Source: JAPHSX01 sp039714395 (GTDB lineage: Bacteria; Pseudomonadota; Gammaproteobacteria; Thiohalomonadales; Thiohalomonadaceae). From it: a stretch of DNA of 64,000 bases. The DNA is taken from contig JBDLJH010000011.1 of assembly GCA_039714395.1 (NCBI GenBank), forward strand, positions 1 to 64,000, in the 5' to 3' direction. The notes under the pieces are model-generated. The model saw only the letters and a program-made list of their open reading frames with translations. It had not been told where the DNA came from and made no database searches. The position numbers were made by a program, and so were the translations under genes. Numbering within the stretch: the stretch's first letter is position 1; each line of letters opens with the position of its first letter. Positions 17,526-26,183 of this stretch are shown piece after piece.

Positions 17526-17539
17526 GTAGAGAGTGCTAG
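17513..17539. promoter_or_regulatory. CIRCE operator (HrcA site) upstream of rpoH
   Basis: TTAGCACTC - 9 nt - GAGTGCTAG: 17 of 18 arm positions match the CIRCE consensus TTAGCACTC-N9-GAGTGCTAA, including the exact 9-nt spacer. It lies 46 bp upstream of the rpoH start and overlaps the predicted -35 region. CIRCE is the binding site of the HrcA repressor (established). Usual targets are groE and dnaK operons; placement on rpoH would link the HrcA and sigma-32 heat-shock systems. Confidence 0.9.
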
Positions 17540-17623
17540 TTATAAGCTATTGATAATTATAGAAATAGACAGGGGGAGGGGTGATTGGTTCCGCAAATAG
17601 ACTCTTTTTTTGCTGAAGTAGGC

Positions 17624-18193
17624 TTATGCCTGTATCTGCGTGCCGAAGATCTGGGTGGTGTAGCGACTGATGCGGATGTTCTCGGACCAGTGGTTTGGGG
17701 GTAAGCCTGCCTTGAGCTTGAGGTGTTGCAAGAACTGCTCGGGCTTGGGTAGCTGCTCCCACACCGATGGGAGGAAGGTGCCGCGGCGGTAACCCTCTTC
17801 CAGTATCAGGCCGTCGATGCCCGGTTGCAGCTGTGATATCAGATCGTTTTCTGAGTTGAAGCGCATCTCCACGGCGGGGGTGAGGAGTGAGATATCGAGC
17901 TCCAGCCCGGCTAACTCATCCTCGTGCAGGGGTGGAAAGCGGGGATCCGAGAAGGCGGCGGCATCGGCGTTGTGAACCACATCCTCAACCATGCTCAGGT
18001 GTGCCTCCAGTGAGCCGATGCAGCCACGCAGCTGTCCCTTTATCTGCAGTGTGACAAAGCAGGCGGCAGGCTGGCGTAACGCCTCCTCATATTCATCGGG
18101 ATTAACCGGCAGCAGCGTGCCGTGTTCCAGGGCGTGGCGGATCGCCGCCTCAGCGAGCGCAAGTAGGGTCTGTTGTTGGTTGTCGTTGATCAT
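17624..18193 (-). CDS. amrA: AMMECR1 domain protein (AmmeMemoRadiSam system protein A)
   Basis: 189 residues from the ATG at 18193, which lies one nucleotide after the stop of the MEMO gene; a longer in-frame opening to 18421 overlaps MEMO and is not a gene. AMMECR1-fold motifs are visible: CFVTLQIKGQLRGCIGSLEA (about residues 40-59), DPRFPPLHEDEL, and LILEEGYRRGTFLPSVWEQL. The biochemical function is unknown in bacteria. Co-occurrence with MEMO and a radical SAM enzyme defines the named but uncharacterised AmmeMemoRadiSam system. Translational coupling to amrB is likely. Confidence 0.92.
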   Translation of the reverse strand: MINDNQQQTLLALAEAAIRHALEHGTLLPVNPDEYEEALRQPAACFVTLQIKGQLRGCIGSLEAHLSMVEDVVHNADAAAFSDPRFPPLHEDELAGLELDISLLTPAVEMRFNSENDLISQLQPGIDGLILEEGYRRGTFLPSVWEQLPKPEQFLQHLKLKAGLPPNHWSENIRISRYTTQIFGTQIQA

Positions 18194-18194
18194 A

Positions 18195-18986
18195 TTAATG
18201 GAACAGGTAAGCGCCGTAGCCGACCACCTGGTCGTGCGGCCCGGCGGTATCTCCAGAGTTACGCAGGTCGATGGTCTCAGCATGCATCTGTTTCTCTTTG
18301 GCCACCAGCAGCAGCCCGCTGAGGGGGGCGCGGCCACAGGCATCGCCGTAGTCGATGTCAGCTGGGCGTAGCTGCTCAATGGCGCTTGAGGTGGCACGAT
18401 CCATACGCTGGGCGGTAGCATAATCGTGGTAGTGGCTAAGGTCAGAACTCACCACGATCAGCGTCTCCTCACCGCCCCATACCGTGTTTAATACCGTAGC
18501 GACATCCTCAGGACTGGCATCACCCACCACCAGTGGTAACAGGGTGAAGTCGCCCAACACCTCCTGCAGAAAGGGCAGCTGTACCTCCAGGCTGTGTTCC
18601 ATCTGGTGGGCCTGGTCGAAGCACTGCACCGATGGTAGTTGCGTGACCTGTTCCAGCAGTTCGTGATCCAGCGGGATGTCGCCCAGCGGGGTGTGGAAGT
18701 AGTCGGCGTTGCTGGCGGCAATACCAACAAAGCCGACCCTATGTGATGGCCCCAGCAGTACCACACGGCGGATGGTGTCGCGTGCCGGGGTGAGGCAGGC
18801 GTAGGCACTGGCGGCAATGGGGCCGGAGTATATGTAGCCGGCATGGGGGGCAATGATCGCCTTAGGGGTAGCATCGGGAGAAGTCTGTGCCTCGCGCAGA
18901 AAGCCGCTTACCATATCGTGCAGCTCGTCACGCTCGGCCGGATAGAACATCCCGGCTACGGCGGTGGGGCGAATGGTCGACATCAA
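18195..18986 (-). CDS. amrB: MEMO1-like protein (AmmeMemoRadiSam system protein B)
   Basis: 263 residues, homologous to the MEMO fold, which resembles class III extradiol dioxygenases. Visible conserved segments are AGMFYPAERDELHDMV, IIAPHAGYIYSGP, LLGPSHRVGF, HSLEVQLPFLQ and SSDLSHYHDY. The histidines in APHAGY, EHSLEVQ and DLSHYH are the likely metal-site ligands (inference from the fold family). It forms a minus-strand pair with amrA and is divergent from amrS across about 100 bp, so all three could be controlled together. Confidence 0.93.
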   Translation of the reverse strand: MMSTIRPTAVAGMFYPAERDELHDMVSGFLREAQTSPDATPKAIIAPHAGYIYSGPIAASAYACLTPARDTIRRVVLLGPSHRVGFVGIAASNADYFHTPLGDIPLDHELLEQVTQLPSVQCFDQAHQMEHSLEVQLPFLQEVLGDFTLLPLVVGDASPEDVATVLNTVWGGEETLIVVSSDLSHYHDYATAQRMDRATSSAIEQLRPADIDYGDACGRAPLSGLLLVAKEKQMHAETIDLRNSGDTAGPHDQVVGYGAYLFH

Positions 18987-19089
18987 TTACAGCTCCCTAT
19001 GAAAATATTTTGTTAAATATAGCACTCACCGATGCTTGCCACATACAGGTATCAGCGCCTACCTTTAAAGGACAGAGAAGGAGAGGGTG

Positions 19090-20208
19090 ATGAGTTCCAA
19101 TATTGTGACTGAGGCAGAACTACAACCGGGCAGCATGGTCGATACCCGTTACTGGCATAAAGTCGATGAGGAGCGGGTGCAGTGCGACCTCTGCCCACGC
19201 TACTGCAAACTCAAGGAGGGGCAGCGCGGCCTCTGCTTTGTGCGCGCTAATCTGGGGGCGAAAATTGTGCTCACCTCCTATGGGCGCTCCAGTGGCTACT
19301 GTGTCGACCCCATTGAGAAGAAACCGCTCAACCACTTCTTGCCCGGCACCCCGGTGCTCAGCTTCGGTACCGCTGGCTGTAACCTTGCCTGTAAGTTCTG
19401 CCAGAACTGGGATATTTCCAAGTCGCGTGAAGTAGATACGCTGGCCGATGCCGCCAGCCCTGAGATCATCGCTCGCGCTGCCGAAGAGCTAGGTTGTCGT
19501 TCGGTTGCCTATACCTACAACGATCCAGTGATCTTTCATGAGTATGCAATAGATGTTGCAAGGGCTTGCCGCGAAAAGGGGATAAAATCGGTAGCGGTGA
19601 CGGCAGGATACGTCTGTGAAGAGCCACGCAAGGAGTTCTACCAGTGGATGGATGCGGCCAACGTGGATCTCAAAGGGTTTAGCGAAGAGTTTTACCACAA
19701 GCTCACTGGTGGCCACCTGCAGCCGGTGCTTGATACCCTGATCTACCTGAAACATGAAACTGATGTGTGGGTAGAGCTGACTACACTGTTGATTCCCGGC
19801 TGGAATGATTCGGATGAAGAGATCGATGCCATGACCAGCTGGGTGGTAAAGGAGCTAGGCCCCGATGTACCGATGCACTTCACCGCCTTCCACCCCGACT
19901 ACAAGATGCTTGATGTACCACCAACGCCGCAGGCCACATTGACCCGTGCTCGCGATATTGCGATGAAAAATGGTGTGCGTTACGCCTACACTGGAAATGT
20001 GCACGATAAGAGCGGAGAGAGCACTTATTGTCATAGCTGTGGCCAGACCCTGATTGGGCGTGACTGGTACGTGCTCAGCGATTGGAATATTGATGCTGAC
20101 GGTAACTGTAACCAGTGCGGTACGCACTGTGCCGGGGTGTTCGAGACGAAAGCTGGTGATTGGGGGGCTAAAAGGGTGCCAGTGCGGCTAGCGGACTATG
20201 AGGTCTAA
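19090..20208 (+). CDS. amrS: AmmeMemoRadiSam system radical SAM enzyme
   Basis: 372 residues from the ATG at 19090, preceded by AAGGAG at 6-nt spacing (a GTG at 19087 is less likely). The radical SAM motif is CNLACKFC (CxxxCxxC). Extra cysteines lie in the N-terminal CDLCPRYC and in a C-terminal zinc-ribbon-like pair, CHSCG and CNQCGTHC. It is related to pyruvate formate-lyase activating enzymes. The substrate is unknown. Gene order on the chromosome, divergent from amrBA, supports a common process. Conservation of the triad in bacteria and archaea is established; the reaction is not. Confidence 0.93.
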   Translation: MSSNIVTEAELQPGSMVDTRYWHKVDEERVQCDLCPRYCKLKEGQRGLCFVRANLGAKIVLTSYGRSSGYCVDPIEKKPLNHFLPGTPVLSFGTAGCNLACKFCQNWDISKSREVDTLADAASPEIIARAAEELGCRSVAYTYNDPVIFHEYAIDVARACREKGIKSVAVTAGYVCEEPRKEFYQWMDAANVDLKGFSEEFYHKLTGGHLQPVLDTLIYLKHETDVWVELTTLLIPGWNDSDEEIDAMTSWVVKELGPDVPMHFTAFHPDYKMLDVPPTPQATLTRARDIAMKNGVRYAYTGNVHDKSGESTYCHSCGQTLIGRDWYVLSDWNIDADGNCNQCGTHCAGVFETKAGDWGAKRVPVRLADYEV

Positions 20209-20403
20209 TTTGGCGATTGCTTCAGTCAGTTAATCGAATGTTTCTGTGTTCTCTGTTCATTATTGCTAGGTATACGATGGTAGCCTGGGAGGAGTCTGAT
20301 GCCGCTTAACACATAACAGGTCTTAGGATATCCCAAGGGCGAGGTAAATTTGCGGTAAGCCGCGTATACTATGGCGCTCTTTGAATTCTGGATGGTCAGC
20401 AAG

Positions 20404-20958
20404 ATGTCAGCAGCAGCACGTATCGGTTTTGTTACGGTCTCGGATCGTGCCAGTAGCGGCGAATATGAGGATTTGGGTGGCCCGGCGATGCAGGCGTGGA
20501 TGGGCAAGGCACTCAACTCACCCTGGGAGGCGGTTTCCCGCCTGATCCCTGATGAACAGGATCAGATTGAGGCTGCCCTCAAAGAGTTATGTGATGAGGA
20601 GGGGTGCTGTCTGGTGGTGACCACCGGCAGTACCGGCCCGGCACTGCGCGATATCGTTCCCGAGGCGACTGAGGTGGTATGCAAGAAGATGATGCCCGGT
20701 TTTGGCGAGCTGATGCGTCAGGAGTCACTGAAGTTTGTGCCCACGGCGATTCTCTCTCGCCAGACCGCGGGGATCCGCGGTAACAGCCTGATCATTAACC
20801 TGCCGGGTAAGCCCTCGGCCATCGATGATTGCCTGAACGCGGTATTCCCGGCGGTACCTTATTGTGTTGATCTGATTGATGGCCCGTTTCTGGAGACCGA
20901 TGAGGGCTTCTGTAAGGCGTTTCGTCCGAAACATGCCAAGCGACCTGAGGGAAAGTAG
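20404..20958 (+). CDS. mogA: molybdopterin adenylyltransferase
   Basis: 184 residues from the ATG at 20404 (upstream in-frame codons are unlikely to be used). The MoCF/MogA fold adenylylates molybdopterin before molybdate insertion. Motifs: IGFVTVSDRASSG, the substrate loop TGSTGPALRD, PGFGELMR, and LPGKPSAIDDCL. It is 2 bp upstream of prmB, so the two are cotranscribed. This points to molybdoenzymes in the organism, although none is in the window. Confidence 0.93.
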   Translation: MSAAARIGFVTVSDRASSGEYEDLGGPAMQAWMGKALNSPWEAVSRLIPDEQDQIEAALKELCDEEGCCLVVTTGSTGPALRDIVPEATEVVCKKMMPGFGELMRQESLKFVPTAILSRQTAGIRGNSLIINLPGKPSAIDDCLNAVFPAVPYCVDLIDGPFLETDEGFCKAFRPKHAKRPEGK

Positions 20959-20960
20959 TT

Positions 20961-21899
20961 ATGGATCGTATTCAGGCTATTCGTGAACTTTCCACCATTC
21001 GTGACTATGTTCGCTGGGGCATGAGTCGCTTCAACGAGGCCGGTCTTTTTTTTGGCCATGGCACTGATAATTCGCAGGATGAGGCAACCTATCTGGTTTT
21101 GCATAGTCTCAAGCTGTCGTTGCAGATCCATGATAGCTATTTTGACAGCCGTCTTACTGAGACCGAGCGCAAGCGGATAGTTACCATACTGATGCGCCGT
21201 GTGGATGAACGCATTCCCGCCCCCTATCTGACTCACCAGGCATGGTTTGCCGGTATGCCCTTTTATGTCGATGAGCGGGTATTGATCCCACGCTCGCCTA
21301 TTGCCGAGTTGATCGAGGCGCAGTTCGAGCCCTGGGTTAAGCCTGATGAGGTGAAGCGGGTGTTGGATCTGTGTACTGGCGGTGGCTGCATCGCTATCGC
21401 CTGCGCCATCGCTTTTCCTGAGGCATTTGTTGATGCCGCTGATATATCGCAGGATGCGCTGACCGTGGCTCAGCGTAATATTAGTGAGTTTGAGCTGGGT
21501 GGACATTTGCGGACGGTACAGTCTGATCTTTTCAGTGATCTGAAGGGAATGCGCTACAACATCATCGTTAGCAACCCCCCTTATGTGGATGTACAGGATA
21601 TGGCCAATTTGCCGCCAGAGTTTCGCCACGAGCCACGACTGGCTCTTGAGGCGGGCGATGACGGTCTGGATCTGGTGTTCACTATCCTTTATGAGGCAAT
21701 GAATCACCTGGATCCTGAGGGCATTCTGGTCGTTGAGGTGGGCAATAGCCGTGAGGCACTGGTGAAATTACTACCTGAGGTTGAGTTTTTGTGGTTAGAT
21801 TTTGCACACGGTGGCGAAGGGGTCTTTCTGCTCACCGCAGAGCAGGTTCGCAAGCATCACCAGCTGTTTCGTCTGGTACGCCCGGCAATAATGTCATGA
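20961..21899 (+). CDS. prmB: ribosomal protein uL3 N5-glutamine methyltransferase
   Basis: 312 residues. Class I SAM methyltransferase of the HemK/PrmB family: SAM motif VLDLCTGGGCIAI, acidic loop DAADIS, and catalytic NPPY in IVSNPPYVD. The N-terminal helical domain and the segment APYLTHQAWFAGMPFYVDE distinguish PrmB from PrmC. Modifies the conserved Gln of ribosomal protein L3. It starts 2 bp after mogA; a small acidic protein and hemN follow on the same strand. Confidence 0.94.
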   Translation: MDRIQAIRELSTIRDYVRWGMSRFNEAGLFFGHGTDNSQDEATYLVLHSLKLSLQIHDSYFDSRLTETERKRIVTILMRRVDERIPAPYLTHQAWFAGMPFYVDERVLIPRSPIAELIEAQFEPWVKPDEVKRVLDLCTGGGCIAIACAIAFPEAFVDAADISQDALTVAQRNISEFELGGHLRTVQSDLFSDLKGMRYNIIVSNPPYVDVQDMANLPPEFRHEPRLALEAGDDGLDLVFTILYEAMNHLDPEGILVVEVGNSREALVKLLPEVEFLWLDFAHGGEGVFLLTAEQVRKHHQLFRLVRPAIMS

Positions 21900-21935
21900 A
21901 TTACAGTAACAATAATGAGATGAGTGAATTAATCC

Positions 21936-22256
21936 ATGGTTGATATGAGAGCAAAAACTGTAGAGGCCTATGTGAGCCTGGTAGAACAGGCGATCGTTGA
22001 GATCGATGAATTTATCGCCTGTTTGGAGTTTGACATGGATGAGCCCGGCGATCAGTTACTGGTACTTAATCCGCTGCTTGAAGAGGTAACCCATGTGCGC
22101 AAGGGCATGGCCGATGGCAGCTACGAGTTTGAGAACAAGGATCTGCCTTTTATGGAGGTAGCTAACCGACTGAGCTCGCAGCTACCTTTTACGCAACTAC
22201 TTGAGGCGATCAATCAAACTCATCGTTATGGCCTCAAGATAGAGTCCGACGAGTAA
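21936..22256 (+). CDS. conserved hypothetical acidic helical protein
   Basis: 106 residues, which I do not recognise as a characterised family. The protein is acidic, without signal peptide, membrane span, cysteines near motifs or repeats beyond helical heptad-like spacing (VEAYVSLVEQAIVEIDEFIACLEFD). It is 36 bp after prmB and 15 bp before hemN, so it is very probably an operon member. Codon use is like its neighbours, which supports a real gene. Confidence 0.75.
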   Translation: MVDMRAKTVEAYVSLVEQAIVEIDEFIACLEFDMDEPGDQLLVLNPLLEEVTHVRKGMADGSYEFENKDLPFMEVANRLSSQLPFTQLLEAINQTHRYGLKIESDE

Positions 22257-22271
22257 CCGCGGGGAGTCACT

Positions 22272-23657
22272 ATGAAACAACAGAATATCGTCTTTGACCT
22301 GGAGCTAATCAAGCGCTACGACAAGTCCGGTCCCCGCTACACTTCCTACCCGACCGCGGTGCAGTTCCACGATGGTTTTGGTGAGGCCGAGTATAAGCGT
22401 CACGCCGAGGCGAGCAATGCCGCCGGTGGTCCGCTCTCACTCTATTTCCATATCCCTTTCTGCGATACGGTCTGTTTCTATTGTGGCTGTAATAAGGTGG
22501 CGACCAAAGACCGTTCCAGAGCGGCACCCTACCTGCAACGTGTACACCGTGAGCTGGAGTTACAGAGTGCGCTGTTCGACAGTGAGCGCATTGTCGACCA
22601 GCTGCACTGGGGCGGTGGTACGCCGACCTTTATCAGCCACGACGAGATGCGTGCGTTAATGGCGAAGACCCGCGAATGTTTTAAGCTGCACGATGACGAT
22701 ACTGGCGAGTATTCAATTGAGATAGACCCGCGTGAGGTGCAGAGCGACACCATTGCCCTGTTGCGTGAGATCGGTTTTAACCGCATGAGCCTGGGTGTGC
22801 AGGACTTCGATGAGAAGGTGCAGGTGGCGGTCAATCGAGTGCAGTCTGATGAGCAGACCATAGGGGCGTTGGAGGCGGCACGAAGCGAGGGCTTTAAGTC
22901 CGTTTCCATGGATCTTATTTATGGTCTACCGTTCCAGAGCGTAGAGAGCTTTGAGCGTACTTTGGAGCGGGCCATTGCCATTGATGCCGATCGTCTTACC
23001 GTATTTAATTATGCTCACCTGCCGGAGATCTTCAAGCCGCAGCGACGCATAAATGAGGATGATCTCCCCGCATCGCAGGAGAAGCTTGATATCCTACAGA
23101 TGTCGATTGAGAAACTGACCGCTGCCGGTTACGTCTATATTGGTATGGATCACTTTGCCAAGCCTGACGATGAGCTGGCTGTGGCGCAGCGTGACGGTAC
23201 TCTCTATCGTAATTTCCAGGGCTACTCTACCCACTCTGAGTGTGACCTTATCGGGATTGGTGCCACCTCCATCGGTATGGTGGGTGATTCCTATGCACAG
23301 AATCTGAAAGGGCTGGATGAGTACTATGCTGCCATTGATGCGGACAAGCTGGCCGTCTTCCGTGGGGTTGATCTGGATAAAGATGACAAGCTACGTCGAG
23401 ATGTGATCACCCGTCTCATTTGCCATTTTGAGTTGGATAAGGCGTCGGTGGAGCAGGCCCATGGCATTCAGTTTAATGAGTACTTCGCTAATGAGCTGAA
23501 GGATCTTGAAGGCATGCAGGGCGATGGTTTGTTGAAACTGGGGCAGGGGCGTATCGAAGTGCTGCCTTCAGGTAAGTTGCTTATTCGCAACATCTGCATG
23601 GTGTTTGATCGTTATCTGCGCGAGAAGCAAAATCAACGCTTCTCCAAGGTTATTTAA
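22272..23657 (+). CDS. hemN: oxygen-independent coproporphyrinogen III oxidase
   Basis: 461 residues, the size of true HemN. The radical SAM cluster motif is IPFCDTVCFYCGCN (C-x3-C-x2-C-x-C, about residues 62-75), preceded by SGPRYTSYPTA, which binds the N-terminal part of the active site in HemN. Converts coproporphyrinogen III to protoporphyrinogen IX without oxygen; heme supply matters here given the multiheme and other cytochromes in the window. It is the last gene of a rightward group beginning at mogA, convergent with the GGDEF/EAL gene 5 bp away. No FNR box was seen directly upstream. Confidence 0.95.
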   Translation: MKQQNIVFDLELIKRYDKSGPRYTSYPTAVQFHDGFGEAEYKRHAEASNAAGGPLSLYFHIPFCDTVCFYCGCNKVATKDRSRAAPYLQRVHRELELQSALFDSERIVDQLHWGGGTPTFISHDEMRALMAKTRECFKLHDDDTGEYSIEIDPREVQSDTIALLREIGFNRMSLGVQDFDEKVQVAVNRVQSDEQTIGALEAARSEGFKSVSMDLIYGLPFQSVESFERTLERAIAIDADRLTVFNYAHLPEIFKPQRRINEDDLPASQEKLDILQMSIEKLTAAGYVYIGMDHFAKPDDELAVAQRDGTLYRNFQGYSTHSECDLIGIGATSIGMVGDSYAQNLKGLDEYYAAIDADKLAVFRGVDLDKDDKLRRDVITRLICHFELDKASVEQAHGIQFNEYFANELKDLEGMQGDGLLKLGQGRIEVLPSGKLLIRNICMVFDRYLREKQNQRFSKVI

Positions 23658-23662
23658 CAGCC

Positions 23663-26047
23663 TTAGTTTTCCTGCACCGTTGTCGGCTCGGCGGCGGTAG
23701 CCAGTACCGTTTTTAATTCAGCCACTGGACGAGGCTTGGCAATGCCGAATCCTTGTGCGTAGTTGATGCCTAATCCACTCAACAGCTTCAGGGTCTGGTG
23801 ATCCTCTACCATCTCGGCGATGACGCAGATCCCCAGTAGATGGGCGATTTGGGTGATTGCCTTCACCTGCACACTGTTAATGGTGTTGTGCACCACGCCG
23901 CCGATGAGATGACCATCAATCTTGATAAAGTCTACCGGCAAATTTTTCAGGTAGTCGTAACTGCTAATGTTGCGGCCTACATCGTCCAGTGCGCTACGGC
24001 AACCGATTTCCCTGAGTTGGCGAACAAAATCACCAGTTTTCTGCAGGTTACCTACCGCATGCGTCTCAGTAATCTCAAAGCAGATCTGTTGTGGTTCTAC
24101 ACCATAGTTACTCAACATCTGTTCTATCGCGGGGATAAATTCCCCGTCGCTCACGGTCTGCTGGGAAAGGTTAAGACAGTAGATGGCTGCGGGATCATTA
24201 ACGATGCGGATAAGCTGGCAGGTGTGGCGTAGTACCCAGCGGTCGATAGCGGGCATCAGGTTGTGTCGTTCGGCGGCAGGAATAAAGGCCATCGGCGGGA
24301 TTTGTTGCCCCTGTTCATCCTTAAAGCGAAGTTGCAGTTCGCACAGGTGTAACTGCTCGCGTATCGGATTGACCGCGACAATGCTCTGACAGTAGAGGGA
24401 GAAGTTGTCCTCCTGCAGTGCTGCCTGCAGGCGCTCTGCCCAGGGAACCTTGCTTTCCGTGATCTTATTGTCTTTGTTGTCTGCGTAGAGGTGCACTCTA
24501 TTGCGCCCCTCATCTTTGGCCGAGTAGCAGGCGGCATCGGCCATAGCGATTACTTCAGCGAGTGGGCCGCTGTCGGCATCAAGTAACACCACGCCGATAC
24601 TTACCCCTACATTGAAACGTTGTTTATCCCAAACGAAGACAAAGTGGTTAACTGTTGAGCGAACCTCTTCGGCAATCGCCATGGCTTTCTCTAGCGGGCA
24701 GTTCTCCAGCAACAGGCCGAACTCGTCGCCACCGAGACGGGCCAGCAGATCGTTGCTGCGCACCAGATCCTTGAGGCTCGCCACCAGTTGAATCAGTAGT
24801 TCATCACCGGCAGCATGGCCACAAGTGTCATTGACGATCTTGAAGCGATCCAGGTCGAGAAAGCAGAGTGCATGCTGCTGATTTTCGTGCTGTGCACGCA
24901 TCAACGCCTGCTCAAGGCGAAGCTCAAATTCGCGACGGTTGACCAGGTTGGTGAGGGGGTCGTGACGTGCCTGATGGGATAGGTGGTTGGCCAGCGCACG
25001 AATTTCACTAACATCGCGGAAGGTCACAACGATACCAATAAGCTGCATATTCGCATCATGGATGTTGGAGGCGGTGAACTCGATGGCGATGGTGTCGTGG
25101 TTGGAATCCAGCAGCATACTCTGATGCAGCGGGCCATCTTTACTACTTTGTAATAACAGCTGCTTTAAATCGCTGTAGAGCGGGGTCTCATCTTCACCAT
25201 CGACGACACGAAAGATGTCGAGCAGTGCCTTGCCCTCTACGCTACCGCTACGCCGACCGGTAAGCTGCTCTGCCACCGGATTCATATACTCAATGTTGCC
25301 GTAGGCATCTGCGGTGATAACGCCATCGCCGATGGAGTGTAGTGTGACCTGAGCACGTTCCTTTTCCCTGAATAGCTGTTGGGCACTGATGCGACTGCGG
25401 TGGATGGTGAACAGCGTGATCAATACGCCGAGTAAGGTCGCGATGCCACCGAGGATTATGATTTGCACCCGCGCTCGTTTGTAGGTTGCTACGGCCTCTT
25501 TGGAGGTGCTTTCAATTGCCGCATCCTGTTTTGCCTCCAGCTGGGCCAGCGTGGCGAGTACCTTATGCTGGGTAGGTAGCACCTGTTCTGCCAGCAGAGT
25601 CTTGGCCTGATCGTATTTTCCGGCGATGATTAAGGTGACGGCTTCACGTTGCAGAGGCACCGCCTTTTGTGCCCATTTGCTCTGTATATCGAGCATCGCC
25701 CTTTCGTGTGGGCCTAGTGGCATACGCATCAACTGTTGCCTTGCCCCGGTGAACCGGCTACCTAGCTCGTCAATGCTTAGTGCCGCCTCGTCCTGCTCGA
25801 AGGGATCGTCGGTCAATAACATGCTCTGCATGGTGAAGACACGTTCACGGGCGCTATTGCGCATCTGTTTAATCAGTGCGGCCTTGGCATTGTGCTGGTG
25901 GACGATGAGCTCCAGATGCTGGTTGATATTAGCCATTTTCTTCAGGCCGAGCAGGGTCAGCAGGGTCATTAGAACCAGAATCGTGGTGAATCCGACCGCT
26001 TGCAAGAAACGGCCACTCCAGCTATTTGTACGTTGTTGATACGACAA
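23663..26047 (-). CDS. membrane PAS-GGDEF-EAL protein (cyclic-di-GMP signalling)
   Basis: 794 residues. Transmembrane helix 1 (about residues 14-36) and helix 2 (about 195-215) enclose a helical periplasmic sensor of the four-helix-bundle type. Then come a PAS domain (about 225-345, GDGVITADAYGNIEYMNPVA), a GGDEF domain with intact GGDEF and an inhibitory I-site RSND exactly five residues upstream, and an EAL domain. The EAL domain departs from consensus: ELQLR replaces EALLR, and loop 6 reads DDVGRN where DDFGTG is usual; the Glu in EITE and Lys in IKIDG remain. Diguanylate cyclase activity looks likely; phosphodiesterase activity is uncertain. It is convergent with hemN and divergent from aroC. 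Confidence 0.93.
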   Translation of the reverse strand: MSYQQRTNSWSGRFLQAVGFTTILVLMTLLTLLGLKKMANINQHLELIVHQHNAKAALIKQMRNSARERVFTMQSMLLTDDPFEQDEAALSIDELGSRFTGARQQLMRMPLGPHERAMLDIQSKWAQKAVPLQREAVTLIIAGKYDQAKTLLAEQVLPTQHKVLATLAQLEAKQDAAIESTSKEAVATYKRARVQIIILGGIATLLGVLITLFTIHRSRISAQQLFREKERAQVTLHSIGDGVITADAYGNIEYMNPVAEQLTGRRSGSVEGKALLDIFRVVDGEDETPLYSDLKQLLLQSSKDGPLHQSMLLDSNHDTIAIEFTASNIHDANMQLIGIVVTFRDVSEIRALANHLSHQARHDPLTNLVNRREFELRLEQALMRAQHENQQHALCFLDLDRFKIVNDTCGHAAGDELLIQLVASLKDLVRSNDLLARLGGDEFGLLLENCPLEKAMAIAEEVRSTVNHFVFVWDKQRFNVGVSIGVVLLDADSGPLAEVIAMADAACYSAKDEGRNRVHLYADNKDNKITESKVPWAERLQAALQEDNFSLYCQSIVAVNPIREQLHLCELQLRFKDEQGQQIPPMAFIPAAERHNLMPAIDRWVLRHTCQLIRIVNDPAAIYCLNLSQQTVSDGEFIPAIEQMLSNYGVEPQQICFEITETHAVGNLQKTGDFVRQLREIGCRSALDDVGRNISSYDYLKNLPVDFIKIDGHLIGGVVHNTINSVQVKAITQIAHLLGICVIAEMVEDHQTLKLLSGLGINYAQGFGIAKPRPVAELKTVLATAAEPTTVQEN

Positions 26048-26183
26048 GCTTTTTTATCCCTACCTGAGCTGGTCTCTGTTATTATTCGACCATCATACAC
26101 ACAGTTAATCGATAAAGTTAGGTGTGAAAATAACTTAATCCGGTGTTACGACGAGCCCCGAACAAACCGATAGAATAGCCGCC

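Noticed and set aside
18194..18421. N-terminal extension of the AMMECR1 gene
   Set aside because: This part overlaps amrB in another frame; the ATG at 18193 is one base after the amrB stop and gives the family's normal length.
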